A stretch of 64,000 nucleotides of DNA from CAZTHK01 sp964613215 (GCA_964613215.1 CAZTHK010000004.1:104990-168989); one strand, 5' to 3'. Counted from the first letter of the stretch, positions 24,112-34,023 are shown. Notes: a model not told the origin generated them from the sequence alone. Numbers and translations: made by a program.

Positions 24112-25815
24112 ATGAAATCTTTAACCAGATTATTATTTATTACCGCTATAGCAGCGTTTCTATGCCTTAACGGCTGCGAAGATCAGGGGAAAGAGAGGGC
24201 TGCTGCCGGGTATTACAGAGGTGTGGCAAGTCGGGCCTTCCGGGCATATTCGGCCCTCCACCCTCTCAGAAGCAGCCAACTTGGTATTACCGGTTCAGAT
24301 TCACTCCTATTCACCTTTTCTGAAGATGAGATAGAGTCCTCTCTGAAGACTCTGGACAACCTGCTGGATTACCTGGAGGATATCCCTGCAGGCGGGTTGA
24401 ATGAAAATCAGCTGGACAATCTTACCCTGGTCGACCACTGGATAAAGAGTGAAAAATTTTCCCTGGAAAAACTGCGTAATTACATACATAGTCCTCTTAT
24501 ATACTGCTGGATGATAAGGGAATCGCTCACCTCCATCCCTCTTAGAAATACCCCCCCCTACCAGGGAGAATTCCATGCCTACAGGACAAGAATTTCAAAT
24601 ATACCAGACCTCATCGCCAATGCCCGTTCCAACCTCAGGAAATCTCCCCGTCTTCATCTCCGTATAGCCCGGGACTGGCTCTCCAGCATACTGAAATGGA
24701 GAGATTCACTCAGCCGGCTGGTGGTTGAAAGGTACGGCAGCGGTGCCGCTGTGGTGGATGAGGCCTTACAGCATACCGGCGAATTCCGGGACTACATAGA
24801 GGATAAACTTCAGGATGGCCCTCATGGAAGATTGATACTTGGTTTCGAAAACCTCTCAGATATCTTTCTGTTCAGCGAGCAGCTTAAATTTGATCCCGGC
24901 AGGATAACCTCAGAAGCGGAGAACAAGATTCGACTGCTGAATAACCAGCGGTTCACCCTGGAGGAGAGGATCAACTCCGGAGGAATAGTCCGTAGTGACA
25001 GAAGCAGGGGGAAGCCGGCACCGGCCTGCACTCTTCCCGGGGACAACTGCAGGCTGTGCCTGACGGAGGAGATAAACCGTATAGATTCTATCTTTATTGT
25101 CCCTCAAATCAAACCTCTCCGGCCTATGAAAGCTAACCGGATAATCCTCTCTTTCCCACTTCCCCCACCATCCGGGTTATTCAAGAATCCCTATCTGACC
25201 ATCCCCCCTCCTGTGGAAGCAGAAGTGTTAATGTCACAATCCCCCTTCAACTCCGGGGGACTGACAGTCTTCGCATCGCCGGAGATATGCCGGAAGGGGA
25301 AGATCAGCCTGTACTCACTGCTGGAGGCGGCTGCCCTGGTCAGGGGTATGGCCAGGCAAGCGGTAGAGCAGAATGATACTGTCAGGATCCTTCTACCCAG
25401 CAATCTTCATCATCACGGCTGGAGATTGAACTCCGAAGATATTATCATCAAACATTCCGGCCGCGACAAATTCCAGCTGAAACTTCAGTCCCTCCGTCAT
25501 AAAACCCTTCTGCTGTGCCGAACCATAGCAGTACTGCGTTTTCATTCAGGAACGTACACCATGGATGAGATAGATGAATTCCTTATCAGAAAAGCCGGCC
25601 TGTCCCCAGCCCAGGCCAGGAAGGAATCGGAGATTGCCGTGTCATTTCCCCTCACCGCCCTCCCCGGAATGGCAATTATAATGAACGACCGGATCACCAG
25701 ATCATTGTCGGGCAGCCGAAGATACCGTCTTCAGAAAAACGACCCCTACAATGAAATTATGTTCAAATATTATGGACTTAGTTTAAGCTTGATTCATAGA
25801 AAGATATCCAGCTAG
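24112..25815 (+). CDS. DUF885-like lipoprotein lacking the metallopeptidase motif
   Basis: A protein of 567 residues with a lipoprotein signal (lipobox LNGC near residue 22). The whole length follows the DUF885 pattern: an N-terminal helical part with DNLLDYLEDIPAGGLNENQLD, then ISNIPDLIANARSNLRK, and a C-terminal part with RTIAVLRFHSGTYTMDEI and PLTALPGM. The HExxxGH metal motif expected near the middle is replaced by a LLEAAALVRGMARQAV-like helix, and the EGWAxYxE motif reads HHHGWRLNSED. It is therefore probably catalytically dead or changed in function. ATG 24112 follows GAGGAAAA. It is a single gene, divergent from resB. Confidence 0.68.
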   Translation: MKSLTRLLFITAIAAFLCLNGCEDQGKERAAAGYYRGVASRAFRAYSALHPLRSSQLGITGSDSLLFTFSEDEIESSLKTLDNLLDYLEDIPAGGLNENQLDNLTLVDHWIKSEKFSLEKLRNYIHSPLIYCWMIRESLTSIPLRNTPPYQGEFHAYRTRISNIPDLIANARSNLRKSPRLHLRIARDWLSSILKWRDSLSRLVVERYGSGAAVVDEALQHTGEFRDYIEDKLQDGPHGRLILGFENLSDIFLFSEQLKFDPGRITSEAENKIRLLNNQRFTLEERINSGGIVRSDRSRGKPAPACTLPGDNCRLCLTEEINRIDSIFIVPQIKPLRPMKANRIILSFPLPPPSGLFKNPYLTIPPPVEAEVLMSQSPFNSGGLTVFASPEICRKGKISLYSLLEAAALVRGMARQAVEQNDTVRILLPSNLHHHGWRLNSEDIIIKHSGRDKFQLKLQSLRHKTLLLCRTIAVLRFHSGTYTMDEIDEFLIRKAGLSPAQARKESEIAVSFPLTALPGMAIIMNDRITRSLSGSRRYRLQKNDPYNEIMFKYYGLSLSLIHRKISS

Positions 25816-25962
25816 AGAGATATGGGCTGGATGGAGGGGCAAAAAATCATCCAGATCCTGCGACAAATTCCGGCCGCAGATATCGAGCTGCGCCATACAG
25901 CCGGCAGCACGGCAATCTGAATTTCCAGGGATAAATAAGGTGCAGGTTGAGTCCGGTTATTT

Positions 25963-27570
25963 CTATTCGAATTCCTTCCAGCCCGGTGAAGAGTATACCA
26001 ATTCTCCTCCCACCACAGTGGCTATAACCTCTATCCGGGGAATATCCCGGGCAGGCATCTTCATAATATCACCGGATATTACTACAAAATCCGCTACCTT
26101 TCCACGGGAGAGGGTCCCCCTCTGATTCTCCTGGTGGACTGCATAGGCTGGATTGATGGTATAGGATTCAAGTGCCCGGGATGGAGAAATCGCCCTGGAG
26201 GGGATATAATCCTTGCCCCGGTTATCCTCCAGACCAAAATCAGATGTCCCGGCAAAGATACCGTGAAAAGGATCGAACGGTACCACCGGGGCATCCGAAC
26301 CACCGGTCACCGGACAGCCCTGCTCATATAACTGCTTCCAGGCATATCCCCCTTTAAGCCTTCTTCTTCCCACTCTTGCCTTGGCCCAGGGAATATCTGA
26401 AAGAAGATGGGGAAACTGCATGGAAGGGATAATACCCAGTTTGGCAAACCGGGGTATATCCTCCGGTGAAACTATCTGAGCATGTTCTATCCTGTGCCTG
26501 ATATCCCGGCGGGGAATTCTCTGGAAGATCTCTTCGAATATATCCAGCACTACCCGGTTTGCCCTGTCCCCTATGGCATGAACGGCGGTCTGCAATCCTC
26601 CGGAATGATACTCCTCTATTTTTCTCTTCAGCTCATCCCCTTCCTCCAGCAATATGCCCCGGTTACCGGGATCATCGGAATAATCCTCCAGCAGGGCAGC
26701 GCTTCTGGCACCCAGTGAACCATCAGAAAAAAGCTTAACCCCCCGGATACCCAGCTGGAGAGAGGATATCCCACCCTCCTCTAACTCCTTTACCTCTTCA
26801 GGAACAGACTGATCACTCCTCCAGTAACAATTAATCCTTAAGGGTATCCTGCCCTCCCTCTTCAATTTACTGTATATCAGAAATGAATCCTCCGATACCC
26901 CCATATCATGAACTCCCACCAGTCCTGATTTAAGGCAACTATTCCCTGCTTCCTCAACCAGACGGCACATCTCCTCAGCCCCGGGGGAGGGCAATGATAC
27001 CGACACCAGTTCAGCCGCTTTATCTATCAGGATCCCGGTTGGTTCCCCCCCGCTGTCACGAAGGATGGTCCCGCCGGGAGGATCGGGGGATGATCCTGTA
27101 ATGCCCGATCTTTTGAGTGCCGCCTGGTTCACCAGAGCAGCGTGCCCGCATACTCTCTTCAGAAAGACTGGCACATTCCCTGTTATCTCATCCAGCTTTC
27201 TCCTGTGGGGATATTCCCTCTCCGGCCAGCGATTCTGATCCCACCCGCTGCCCACTATCCACTCCTCATCCTTTGCTTTTTTCCTCCTATCCTCCACCAT
27301 CCCAAGCAGATCCTGGTAGCTGGAGGTGCCGGCGAAATCGATCCCCCTGCGATTAACCGCCAGATCCATTAGATGAAGATGGGAATCAACCAGCCCCGGT
27401 ATCACCACCGATCCATTCAGATCGATACGGCAAGCGCCGGAGGGAATGGAATTCAGAAGCTCATCATCCCCAATATCCCTGATACGGCCATCCCGGACAA
27501 CCATAGCCCCGGCCACCGGACTGGCGGCGGAAAGGGTATAAATCCTGCCGTTATAAAAGATCTTCTCCAT
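25963..27570 (-). CDS. YtcJ-like amidohydrolase
   Basis: A metal-dependent amidohydrolase of 535 residues, superfamily group with YtcJ and related N-substituted formamide deformylases. The N-terminal beta-sandwich strand (MEKIFYNGRIYTL) leads to the metal motif HLHLMDL near residue 64. A catalytic-site histidine motif HAIGD lies near 338, HRIEHAQIV near 365, and SDAPVVPFDPF near 435. It is cytoplasmic with no signal peptide. The substrate is unknown; relatives act on amides and dipeptide-like compounds. ATG 27570 has GGGGG upstream. It is a monocistronic unit. Confidence 0.87.
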   Translation of the reverse strand: MEKIFYNGRIYTLSAASPVAGAMVVRDGRIRDIGDDELLNSIPSGACRIDLNGSVVIPGLVDSHLHLMDLAVNRRGIDFAGTSSYQDLLGMVEDRRKKAKDEEWIVGSGWDQNRWPEREYPHRRKLDEITGNVPVFLKRVCGHAALVNQAALKRSGITGSSPDPPGGTILRDSGGEPTGILIDKAAELVSVSLPSPGAEEMCRLVEEAGNSCLKSGLVGVHDMGVSEDSFLIYSKLKREGRIPLRINCYWRSDQSVPEEVKELEEGGISSLQLGIRGVKLFSDGSLGARSAALLEDYSDDPGNRGILLEEGDELKRKIEEYHSGGLQTAVHAIGDRANRVVLDIFEEIFQRIPRRDIRHRIEHAQIVSPEDIPRFAKLGIIPSMQFPHLLSDIPWAKARVGRRRLKGGYAWKQLYEQGCPVTGGSDAPVVPFDPFHGIFAGTSDFGLEDNRGKDYIPSRAISPSRALESYTINPAYAVHQENQRGTLSRGKVADFVVISGDIMKMPARDIPRIEVIATVVGGELVYSSPGWKEFE

Positions 27571-27768
27571 GGAGCACCCCCTGCCGCCGGTCTGATGGGA
27601 AGTTAAAAATTACCTCCATACCAGAAAAATAAAAAGGCTGTTATGTCTATAACAAATTTCAGATTATTTTATTCCTGATGTCAAAATATATATTCAAAGA
27701 TCGAATATCATATCACCAGCACGGAAAACCGGACCCCGGTCACCACCTATTCAGATCAGGAGGCCGGG

Positions 27769-28650
27769 CTAACGGAATATCTCCTTTATACCGCCCCAGC
27801 TGCTCTCCCGGGTGTCGGTACCGGTACATCCCACCGTAGACTGATATCCCATATTAACCCCGCAAACATTATTGGCTGACAGGCAGGGGGAATCCTGGTG
27901 AAGATAGTAAAGCCCCGGCGAGCCCGGAGTACGGTAACAGAACATGGGATCCTGGCTTATATCCGTAGCTCCCGCCGACCACCCGCTGTAATTGAAGTCA
28001 TTGTTCCAGACATTGTTGCAGTCCACGGTAATGGATCCGCCTGTAACCGATATGCCGTTGAAACAGTGAACAATGATGTTCCTTTCTGCATTGACCAGCC
28101 CTCCGCCGACTACCAGGCCATCATCGCAATTTACTATGGTCTGCCTCTGGACATCCACCATCGAGGCATTCTCCACCATAATTCCGGTGGTGCATGAATC
28201 CACCAAATTCGACCCGAAGGTCGGCGAGGAACCTGAACCAGTTACAAAGGCTGCTGTGCCGCAACCCCGGAATGTCATAAATGAAACATTGGTTGAACTT
28301 TCCTCCACCTCAACCCCCCTGGAAAAACCCTCCATGGTAAAACCCATAACGCTGCTGCTGCCGGATATATTGCGAAAGGTAAAACCGGTTCCGCTGCCGG
28401 GGGTGGGAGCATAGAGATAGGCAATCCCATTGTTAAAAAATATATCCAGGTCTTTTCCGTCCACCACCACCTCTTCATAGTATTCCCCGCCGCTCACCAG
28501 AATATCATCCCCTGAAGAGGCTGCATTCACGGCTGCCTGGATGGTGGGAGCATCGCCGCTTCCATCCGGATGAACATACCAGTTTTCGGCCAGCGCCGGT
28601 CCTGCTATCATCAGAAGAATAGTACAGCTTATGTTAATCAGTTTTTTCAA
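27769..28650 (-). CDS. Secreted right-handed beta-helix repeat protein
   Basis: A 293-residue exported protein. The signal peptide MKKLINISCTILLMIAGPA ends at ALA. The segment NWYVHPDGSGDAPTIQAAVNAASSGDDI... is the standard entry to pectate-lyase-like parallel beta-helices, followed by short repeats with Val/Asn ladders. No catalytic signature is seen, and the function (adhesin, glycan-binding or lyase) is open. The start is placed at TTG 28650: GGAGG lies 8 nt before it and the resulting signal peptide is canonical. An upstream GTG overlaps the Shine-Dalgarno sequence. It is divergent from the rhomboid gene. Confidence 0.78.
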   Translation of the reverse strand: MKKLINISCTILLMIAGPALAENWYVHPDGSGDAPTIQAAVNAASSGDDILVSGGEYYEEVVVDGKDLDIFFNNGIAYLYAPTPGSGTGFTFRNISGSSSVMGFTMEGFSRGVEVEESSTNVSFMTFRGCGTAAFVTGSGSSPTFGSNLVDSCTTGIMVENASMVDVQRQTIVNCDDGLVVGGGLVNAERNIIVHCFNGISVTGGSITVDCNNVWNNDFNYSGWSAGATDISQDPMFCYRTPGSPGLYYLHQDSPCLSANNVCGVNMGYQSTVGCTGTDTRESSWGGIKEIFR

Positions 28651-28725
28651 TAAAACCACCTCCGTTCATGCCGGGAATATATGGAATATTCCTGCCTCGG
28701 TCGAATATAAAATAAGCATCAACTG

Positions 28726-28754
28726 TTGCTCTATCATCATTCTTGCATTATTAT
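28726..28754 (+). promoter_or_regulatory. Possible promoter of the rhomboid gene
   Basis: A -35 TTGCTC (28726-28731) and a -10 TATTAT (28749-28754) are separated by 17 bp, giving a leader of about 25-30 nt before ATG 28789. Confidence 0.4.
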
Positions 28755-28788
28755 AACATTAATAATAGCTGGACGGAAAGATTTTAAT

Positions 28789-29601
28789 ATGCAGTACAGA
28801 AACTACGACAATCCTTTATCACAGTTCTTCGGCGGCAGCGTGGTAAAACAGCTGGTGGCCATCAATGTGGTGGTGTTCATCCTTCAGGTAATACTGGTTA
28901 ACACCTCCTTCCAGTATTTCTTTGCCCTCCGTCCCCAACTGGTAATCAGGGGATTTATCTGGCAACTGGTCACATATATGTTTCTGCACGGCGGCCTCTG
29001 GCATATCCTGATAAATATGTTTATCATCTGGATGTTTGGAACAACCCTGGAAAGGGTATGGGGAAGCAGCCGTTTCCTGAAGTTCTATTTCATCTGCGGT
29101 ATCGGGGGAGCAATAGGAAGCTTTATCTTCGCCTTCGACTCTGCAGTGATTGGAGCTTCCGGAGCAGGTTATGGAATACTGGTTGCATATGCTGTGCTCT
29201 TCCCGCACAACCAGGTTTTTGTATGGGGTCTATTCCCGGTCAGGGCCAGAACCCTGGTAATTGTTCTGGTGGTGATAGAGTTCATCAACGGCATCAGTGG
29301 AGGAAGAGGCATCGCCCACTTCGCCCATCTGGGCGGAATGGCAGCGGGATTTATATATCTGAAGGGAGATTACAGAGCCTGGAGACTTCGTTCCAGAATC
29401 AGAAAGATTATAGATAAAATTCCCATTAAGATAAAGAGCGATTCCAGCAAGGACCGGAGCAAAGACGACCCACCCGAAAATCCGGGGTCCAGTAAGATAG
29501 ACTCCATACTGGATAAGATATCCTCAAAGGGTTACGAGAATCTGTCAGAGACAGAGAAGAGAATTCTGGAAAATTACTCCAGGGAGAAGGAAGACCGCTG
29601 A
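28789..29601 (+). CDS. Rhomboid-family intramembrane serine protease
   Basis: A polytopic membrane protease of 270 residues that cuts membrane proteins within the bilayer. The catalytic Ser is in GASGAGYG (S124) and the catalytic His in AHFAHLGG (H180). The HGGLWHILINM segment on helix 2 is also conserved. A cytosolic tail rich in Lys/Asp ends in DSILDKISSKGYENLSETEK, which matches the short DUF6576 tail found on rhomboids of FCB-type bacteria. ATG 28789 is chosen over an upstream in-frame codon because the N-terminal rhomboid helix starts properly and GGACGGAAAG precedes it. A second rhomboid occurs at 44830. Confidence 0.9.
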   Translation: MQYRNYDNPLSQFFGGSVVKQLVAINVVVFILQVILVNTSFQYFFALRPQLVIRGFIWQLVTYMFLHGGLWHILINMFIIWMFGTTLERVWGSSRFLKFYFICGIGGAIGSFIFAFDSAVIGASGAGYGILVAYAVLFPHNQVFVWGLFPVRARTLVIVLVVIEFINGISGGRGIAHFAHLGGMAAGFIYLKGDYRAWRLRSRIRKIIDKIPIKIKSDSSKDRSKDDPPENPGSSKIDSILDKISSKGYENLSETEKRILENYSREKEDR

Positions 29602-29701
29602 GCAACCCGCAGGCCCCTTTTATATTATTGCATTAGCCTGAGCTGTCAGCTCCCGGCCTGACTAATCACCAGGAGTTCCACAGGGTCTATAATCATATAG
29701 T

Positions 29702-30205
29702 TTAACCGGTCATCTCCACGTTGCCCAGTGCCTGGTGCAGGGCTTCCTTCTCTTCATCACTGAGTTCCCGGGATGGTTTTCCCCCGGTAATCTCGACGGT
29801 ATAACCCCTGCTGGAATCCCTCCCCACCAGATTGGTCAGGAGGTATCCATTCTTGTTCTGATTGATCAAACAGAGGGAATAACTCTGCATACCACCTACA
29901 TCTTCGAATGCATTGAATCTGACCAGGCCGGCAGCCCTGTAACAGGTATTCAACTTCTCTATAATATTCTTTATCTCTTCTGCATTGTTCCGGATATAGT
30001 CACGATTCTCGTCGATCCCCTTGAACAGTTCTTCCAGAGCCTGCTCCCTGCCCTCTCTGTCGAAAAGTTCCGCCATCTTGCCGTATGGTCTCTTCATTCT
30101 TCTGAGTGTTACATATGCCACCAGAACAAGGGCCATGGCTACTGCGGAAAGAATTAGTGAGATCAGCAAAATTATGGAAGTATTGGCTGCTATAAACTCC
30201 GTCAT
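29702..30205 (-). CDS. DUF4446 family membrane protein
   Basis: A 167-residue protein with one N-terminal membrane helix (about 10-33), a short coiled-coil region (about 50-85), and the DUF4446 core with GLVRFNAFEDVGGMQSYSLCLIN and ...ELSDEEKEAL. Function unknown. It has an AAGG-containing leader before ATG 30205. It lies downstream of the secG/tRNA-Leu segment on the same strand, with a gap of about 120 bp to the tRNA. Confidence 0.85.
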   Translation of the reverse strand: MTEFIAANTSIILLISLILSAVAMALVLVAYVTLRRMKRPYGKMAELFDREGREQALEELFKGIDENRDYIRNNAEEIKNIIEKLNTCYRAAGLVRFNAFEDVGGMQSYSLCLINQNKNGYLLTNLVGRDSSRGYTVEITGGKPSRELSDEEKEALHQALGNVEMTG

Positions 30206-30324
30206 CCCGGTTTTACCTTTCTGAAATCAGATTCGAGATTAACTGAAAATAGAACAAGGTGTAAAGTGATTTTTCCCGTCCATACCGGCTTATTAAAAAT
30301 AAATGGGGATTTAATCAAAATTAA

Positions 30325-30408
30325 TGCCGGGAGTGGGACTCGAACCCACACAGGCTTACGCCCACTACCCCCTCAAAGTAGCGTGTCTACCAGTTCCACC
30401 ATCCCGGC
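30325..30408 (-). tRNA. tRNA-Leu (anticodon GAG)
   Basis: An 84-nt cloverleaf on the minus strand. The 7-bp acceptor stem is GCCGGGA/TCCCGGC. The D-arm GGTGGAACTGGTAGACACGC is typical of leucine tRNAs. The anticodon stem CTACT/GGTAG encloses the loop TTGAGGG, giving anticodon GAG. There is a long variable arm, and the T-arm contains GGTTCGAGTCC. The discriminator base is A. CCA is not encoded. It lies just downstream of secG. Confidence 0.93.
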
Positions 30409-30432
30409 CGAATTTGCAATGAACTCTAAAAA

Positions 30433-30840
30433 CTATTCCATATTTTCAGTATCCTCACCACCGGCGGTATCCCCAGCCGCACCCTCTTCCTCGGGCAAAG
30501 TCCCCAGAACATCCTCTATATCCTTCTGCTCCTCGGGAACCATGGATCCCCACCTCTGCTCCCCGGCCGCCTTTTTAAGAACACTCTCCTGCTCAATCCC
30601 TCCCCTGCCGGCAGACAGGAATGCCAGAGAGAGGGAAGTAACCATGAATATCACAGCAAGATAAGTGGTGAGTTTACTCAAGAAGGTAGCTGTTTCCCTG
30701 CCCCCCAGAAGGGCGTCTCCTCCGCCTCCGCCACCGAAGGCTCCGGACAGACCGCCACCCTTGCTGGACTGCATAAGCACAACCACTATCAACAGTATAC
30801 AGGCAATCAAATGAATAGTCAGAAAAACACTAAATAGCAT
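30433..30840 (-). CDS. secG: Preprotein translocase subunit SecG
   Basis: A subunit of the SecYEG channel in the inner membrane, 135 residues. There are two helices (about 3-22 and 55-75), with the diagnostic LMQSSKGGGLSGAFGGGG between them. An acidic Gly/Glu-rich tail of about 50 residues extends past the second helix, longer than in E. coli SecG. It is the last protein gene of the fba-gap-pgk-tpiA-secG series; the tpiA-secG neighbourhood is common across bacteria. ATG 30840 follows AGGTAGG. Confidence 0.93.
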   Translation of the reverse strand: MLFSVFLTIHLIACILLIVVVLMQSSKGGGLSGAFGGGGGGDALLGGRETATFLSKLTTYLAVIFMVTSLSLAFLSAGRGGIEQESVLKKAAGEQRWGSMVPEEQKDIEDVLGTLPEEEGAAGDTAGGEDTENME

Positions 30841-30935
30841 ATATTAACCTACCTTTTAAGGAGTAATTTTAATGAAAAATGAGTGGCAAGTCAAATGATT
30901 TTGCCGGTAAGCATCTGTATTGACCTGTCTTTAAT

Positions 30936-31691
30936 TCAGGCGGAAGAGATAATATCATAAAATTTCCCTGCATCCAGCGAAGCTCCTCCCACCAGGACCC
31001 CATCCACATTGGGCTGCCCCATGATATCCGAAGCATTATGTGGTTTCACACTCCCTCCGTATAGTATCTCCATCTCCCCTGCAACATTATCCCCGAACAT
31101 CTCTTCCAGCACCTCCCGGATGAATCCATGCATCCTGTCGGCATCCCCGGGAGTGGCAGTCTTTCCCGTACCGATAGCCCAGACCGGTTCATAGGCCAGC
31201 ACCAGGCTCTTCAGCTTATCCCGGCTTAAATCCTCCAGTACTTCCCGTATCTGTCCGCTTACCACTCCTTCGGCATTCCCTCCGTCCCTCTCATCCATGG
31301 TCTCACCCACACAGTATACCGGTTTGAGATCATTACGGTAAGCCGCCTCCATTTTTTTGGACAGAATTTCTCCACCCTCCCCCATCACATGTCTTCTTTC
31401 CGAGTGTCCCACCAGCACATAATCACAACCCGACGCCTTCAGCATCTTCCCGGAAATCTCCCCGGTAAAAGCGCCTTCATCCTCAAAATAGAGATCCTGT
31501 CCCCCTATCTCTATGGCGGAATCTCCTGCCGCATCCACTACGGAGATTATGCTGATGAATGGCGGAAATAGAACTATATCGCACTCCAGCTCCTTTCCCT
31601 CCACCTTCTTCACCAGGTCACCTGCCAGGGCGGCACCCTGTTCATGGTTCATGTTCATCTTCCAGTTGCCGGCAACGATCTTCCGCCGCAT
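30936..31691 (-). CDS. tpiA: Triosephosphate isomerase
   Basis: A glycolytic TIM-barrel enzyme of 251 residues interconverting dihydroxyacetone phosphate and glyceraldehyde 3-phosphate. The substrate Lys lies in NWKMN (about residue 11), the electrophilic His in VGHSERR (about 96), and the catalytic Glu in AYEPVWAIGTGKTATP (about 167). The phosphate loop YGGSV is also present. ATG 31691 has GGAGG 5 nt upstream. It follows pgk by 88 bp. Confidence 0.97.
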   Translation of the reverse strand: MRRKIVAGNWKMNMNHEQGAALAGDLVKKVEGKELECDIVLFPPFISIISVVDAAGDSAIEIGGQDLYFEDEGAFTGEISGKMLKASGCDYVLVGHSERRHVMGEGGEILSKKMEAAYRNDLKPVYCVGETMDERDGGNAEGVVSGQIREVLEDLSRDKLKSLVLAYEPVWAIGTGKTATPGDADRMHGFIREVLEEMFGDNVAGEMEILYGGSVKPHNASDIMGQPNVDGVLVGGASLDAGKFYDIISSA

Positions 31692-31779
31692 TTTTGCCTC
31701 CTCTGCTTACTTCTCAAAGAGAACGGATCCCTACAAGCCGGACGGTCCCACCGTTAAGAAACAGATGGCGATGGAACGG

Positions 31780-32979
31780 CTAATCCTTCTTATCCAATGC
31801 TTCCACCCCGGGCAACTCACTGCCTTCCAGAAATTTCAGCGAGGCACCCCCGCCGGTTGACACATGAGAAATTTTCCCAGTAAGATGCATCTTCTCCAGA
31901 GCCGCTACGGTATCGCCACCTCCCACCACGGATTTTCCTCCCCGCTCACTCACTTTCGCCACAGCCCGGCCTATTTTTCTGGTTCCCTCCGCAAAATCCG
32001 GAATCTCGAATACCCCCATGGGACCATTCCAGAACACTGTTTCCGCCCGGTTTATCTCCCCCACAAACACTTCCCTTGTCTTCCCTCCTATATCCACACC
32101 CATCCGGTCTTCAGCAATATCTCCGGTAGATACAGTCTCCTGGGTTGTAGGATCATCCACGCTATCAGTTACTACACAATCTACCGGCAGAAATATACTT
32201 CTTTCCTCTCCCTTCCCGCTCTTATCCATCAGCTTCCTGCAGGTATCCAGAAAGCTGTCATCCACCAGTGAGCTGCCTACCTCCAATCCGGCGGATTTGA
32301 GAAAGGTAAAGGCCATTCCACCCCCTATGATGATTCTGTCCACCTTCCCCAGCAGACTCTTTACCACCCCTATCTTGCCGGTAACCTTGGCCCCTCCAAG
32401 CACAGCTACAAAGGGCCTGGGTGGATCTTCCAGCAGGCTGCCCAGGGTGTCCAGCTCCTTCTCCATCAGAAAACCGGCCACCCTCTGATCGAAATATTCC
32501 GCCACACCGCTGGTAGAGGCATGGGCCCGGTGAGCCGTGCCGAAAGCATCATTACAGTATATATCTCCGTGGGCACTCAACTTCCTGGCAAAATCGCTCT
32601 GATTGGAGGTCTCTTCAGAATAAAACCTCACGTTCTCCAGCAGGAGTACTTCACCGCCTTCGAGGTTTTTCGCCTTCTCCTCCGCCTCCGGACCAATGCA
32701 TTCACCGGCGAATTTCACCGGATATCCGGTTAATTCACTCAGTTTGTGAGCTACTACATCCAGGCTTTTGGATGGATCCTTCCCCTCCGGTCTGCCAAGA
32801 TGGGAAACCAGCACCACTGCCGCACCTTCCTCTGCTGCATATTCTATACTGGGGAGAGCAGCCTTTATCCTGGTCTCATCCGCCACATAACCATCCCGGT
32901 CCAGAGGCACATTGAAATCCACTCTCATCAGCAACCGGCGTCCTTTCAGGTCAACATCCCGCAGAGATTTTTTCTCCAA
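31780..32979 (-). CDS. pgk: Phosphoglycerate kinase
   Basis: A glycolytic kinase of 399 residues making ATP and 3-phosphoglycerate from 1,3-bisphosphoglycerate. Signature motifs are RVDFNVPLDRDG (about 20), SHLGRPEGKDPS, GGAKVTGKIGVV (about 200) and GGGDTVAAL near the C-terminus. The start is a TTG at 32979 with GGAGG 7 nt upstream, because the next methionine would cut into the conserved N-terminus. It follows gap by 36 bp in the glycolytic operon. Confidence 0.97.
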   Translation of the reverse strand: MEKKSLRDVDLKGRRLLMRVDFNVPLDRDGYVADETRIKAALPSIEYAAEEGAAVVLVSHLGRPEGKDPSKSLDVVAHKLSELTGYPVKFAGECIGPEAEEKAKNLEGGEVLLLENVRFYSEETSNQSDFARKLSAHGDIYCNDAFGTAHRAHASTSGVAEYFDQRVAGFLMEKELDTLGSLLEDPPRPFVAVLGGAKVTGKIGVVKSLLGKVDRIIIGGGMAFTFLKSAGLEVGSSLVDDSFLDTCRKLMDKSGKGEERSIFLPVDCVVTDSVDDPTTQETVSTGDIAEDRMGVDIGGKTREVFVGEINRAETVFWNGPMGVFEIPDFAEGTRKIGRAVAKVSERGGKSVVGGGDTVAALEKMHLTGKISHVSTGGGASLKFLEGSELPGVEALDKKD

Positions 32980-33015
32980 TGTTACCCCTCCATCCTTTGT
33001 TAATCGACCCCGATA

Positions 33016-34023
33016 TCACTTTGATATATACTTAACCATATCCACCATTCTCATGGCATACCCGGCTTCATTATCGTACCAGGCCAGCACCTTGAATACC
33101 TTCGGCGCAATCTGCATGGTGGACAGGCTGTCGAATACCGCGGAATAGGTATTGCCTATTACATCACTGGAGACAATAGGGTCTTCACAGTAATCCACAT
33201 AGCTTCTCATGGACCGGCCGGCAACCTTCTTTACCGCACGGTTGAGCATTTCCACTGTGGTCTTCTTTCTCAGTCTTACCACCAGATCGACCAGTGATCC
33301 GTCGGGGGTGGGCACCCTTACTGCAATTCCGTTCAATTTACCCTTCAATTCGGGCATCACCACTCCCACCGCTTCGGCTGCGCCGGTGGTGGTTGGAATT
33401 ATGGATACCGCGCATGCTCTGGCCCTTCTGAGATCCTTGGGATGAGGGAAATCGAGCACACTCTGATCGTTGGTGTAAGCATGAATGGTGGTCATAAGTC
33501 CATGTACTATTCCGAATTCATCGTGCAGAATCTTTGCTATGGGAGCCAGGCAGTTGGTGGTGCAGGAGGCTGTGGATATGACATCATGCCTGGATTTACG
33601 GTAGAGTTTGTGGTTTACCCCCATTACGATCATGATATCGGCATCCTTGGAGGGAGCCGATATGATAACCTTGTTCGCTCCTGCATCCAGATGCCTGGCA
33701 GCATCCTTGCGCTTCCTGAACTTGCCGGTGGACTCTATCACCACATCAACCTTCATTTTCTTCCAGGGCAAAACGGCGGGGTCCTTCTCAGCCAGAACCT
33801 TGACCTTCTTACCGTCGACGGTTATTATGCTGGTCCTTCTGTTCACCGAGATATTACCGGGAAACCTGCCGTGTACGGAGTCGTACTTCAGAAGATGTGC
33901 CAATGTCTCGGCGCTGGTGAGATCATTTATGGCTACCACCTTGAACTTCTTATCACTGGACATATGCCGGAAAACCAGGCGACCAATCCTCCCGAATCCA
34001 TTTATGGCCACATTAACAGCCAT
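33016..34023 (-). CDS. gap: Glyceraldehyde-3-phosphate dehydrogenase, type I
   Basis: A 335-residue NAD(P)-dependent enzyme. The Rossmann motif NGFGRIGR starts at residue 8. The catalytic cysteine is in ASCTTNCLAP (about 151). The S-loop and the C-terminal WYDNEAGY (about 315) are intact. ATG 34023 is preceded by AAAGGAGGAG. It lies between fba and pgk with short gaps, as part of a lower-glycolysis operon. Confidence 0.97.
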   Translation of the reverse strand: MAVNVAINGFGRIGRLVFRHMSSDKKFKVVAINDLTSAETLAHLLKYDSVHGRFPGNISVNRRTSIITVDGKKVKVLAEKDPAVLPWKKMKVDVVIESTGKFRKRKDAARHLDAGANKVIISAPSKDADIMIVMGVNHKLYRKSRHDVISTASCTTNCLAPIAKILHDEFGIVHGLMTTIHAYTNDQSVLDFPHPKDLRRARACAVSIIPTTTGAAEAVGVVMPELKGKLNGIAVRVPTPDGSLVDLVVRLRKKTTVEMLNRAVKKVAGRSMRSYVDYCEDPIVSSDVIGNTYSAVFDSLSTMQIAPKVFKVLAWYDNEAGYAMRMVDMVKYISK

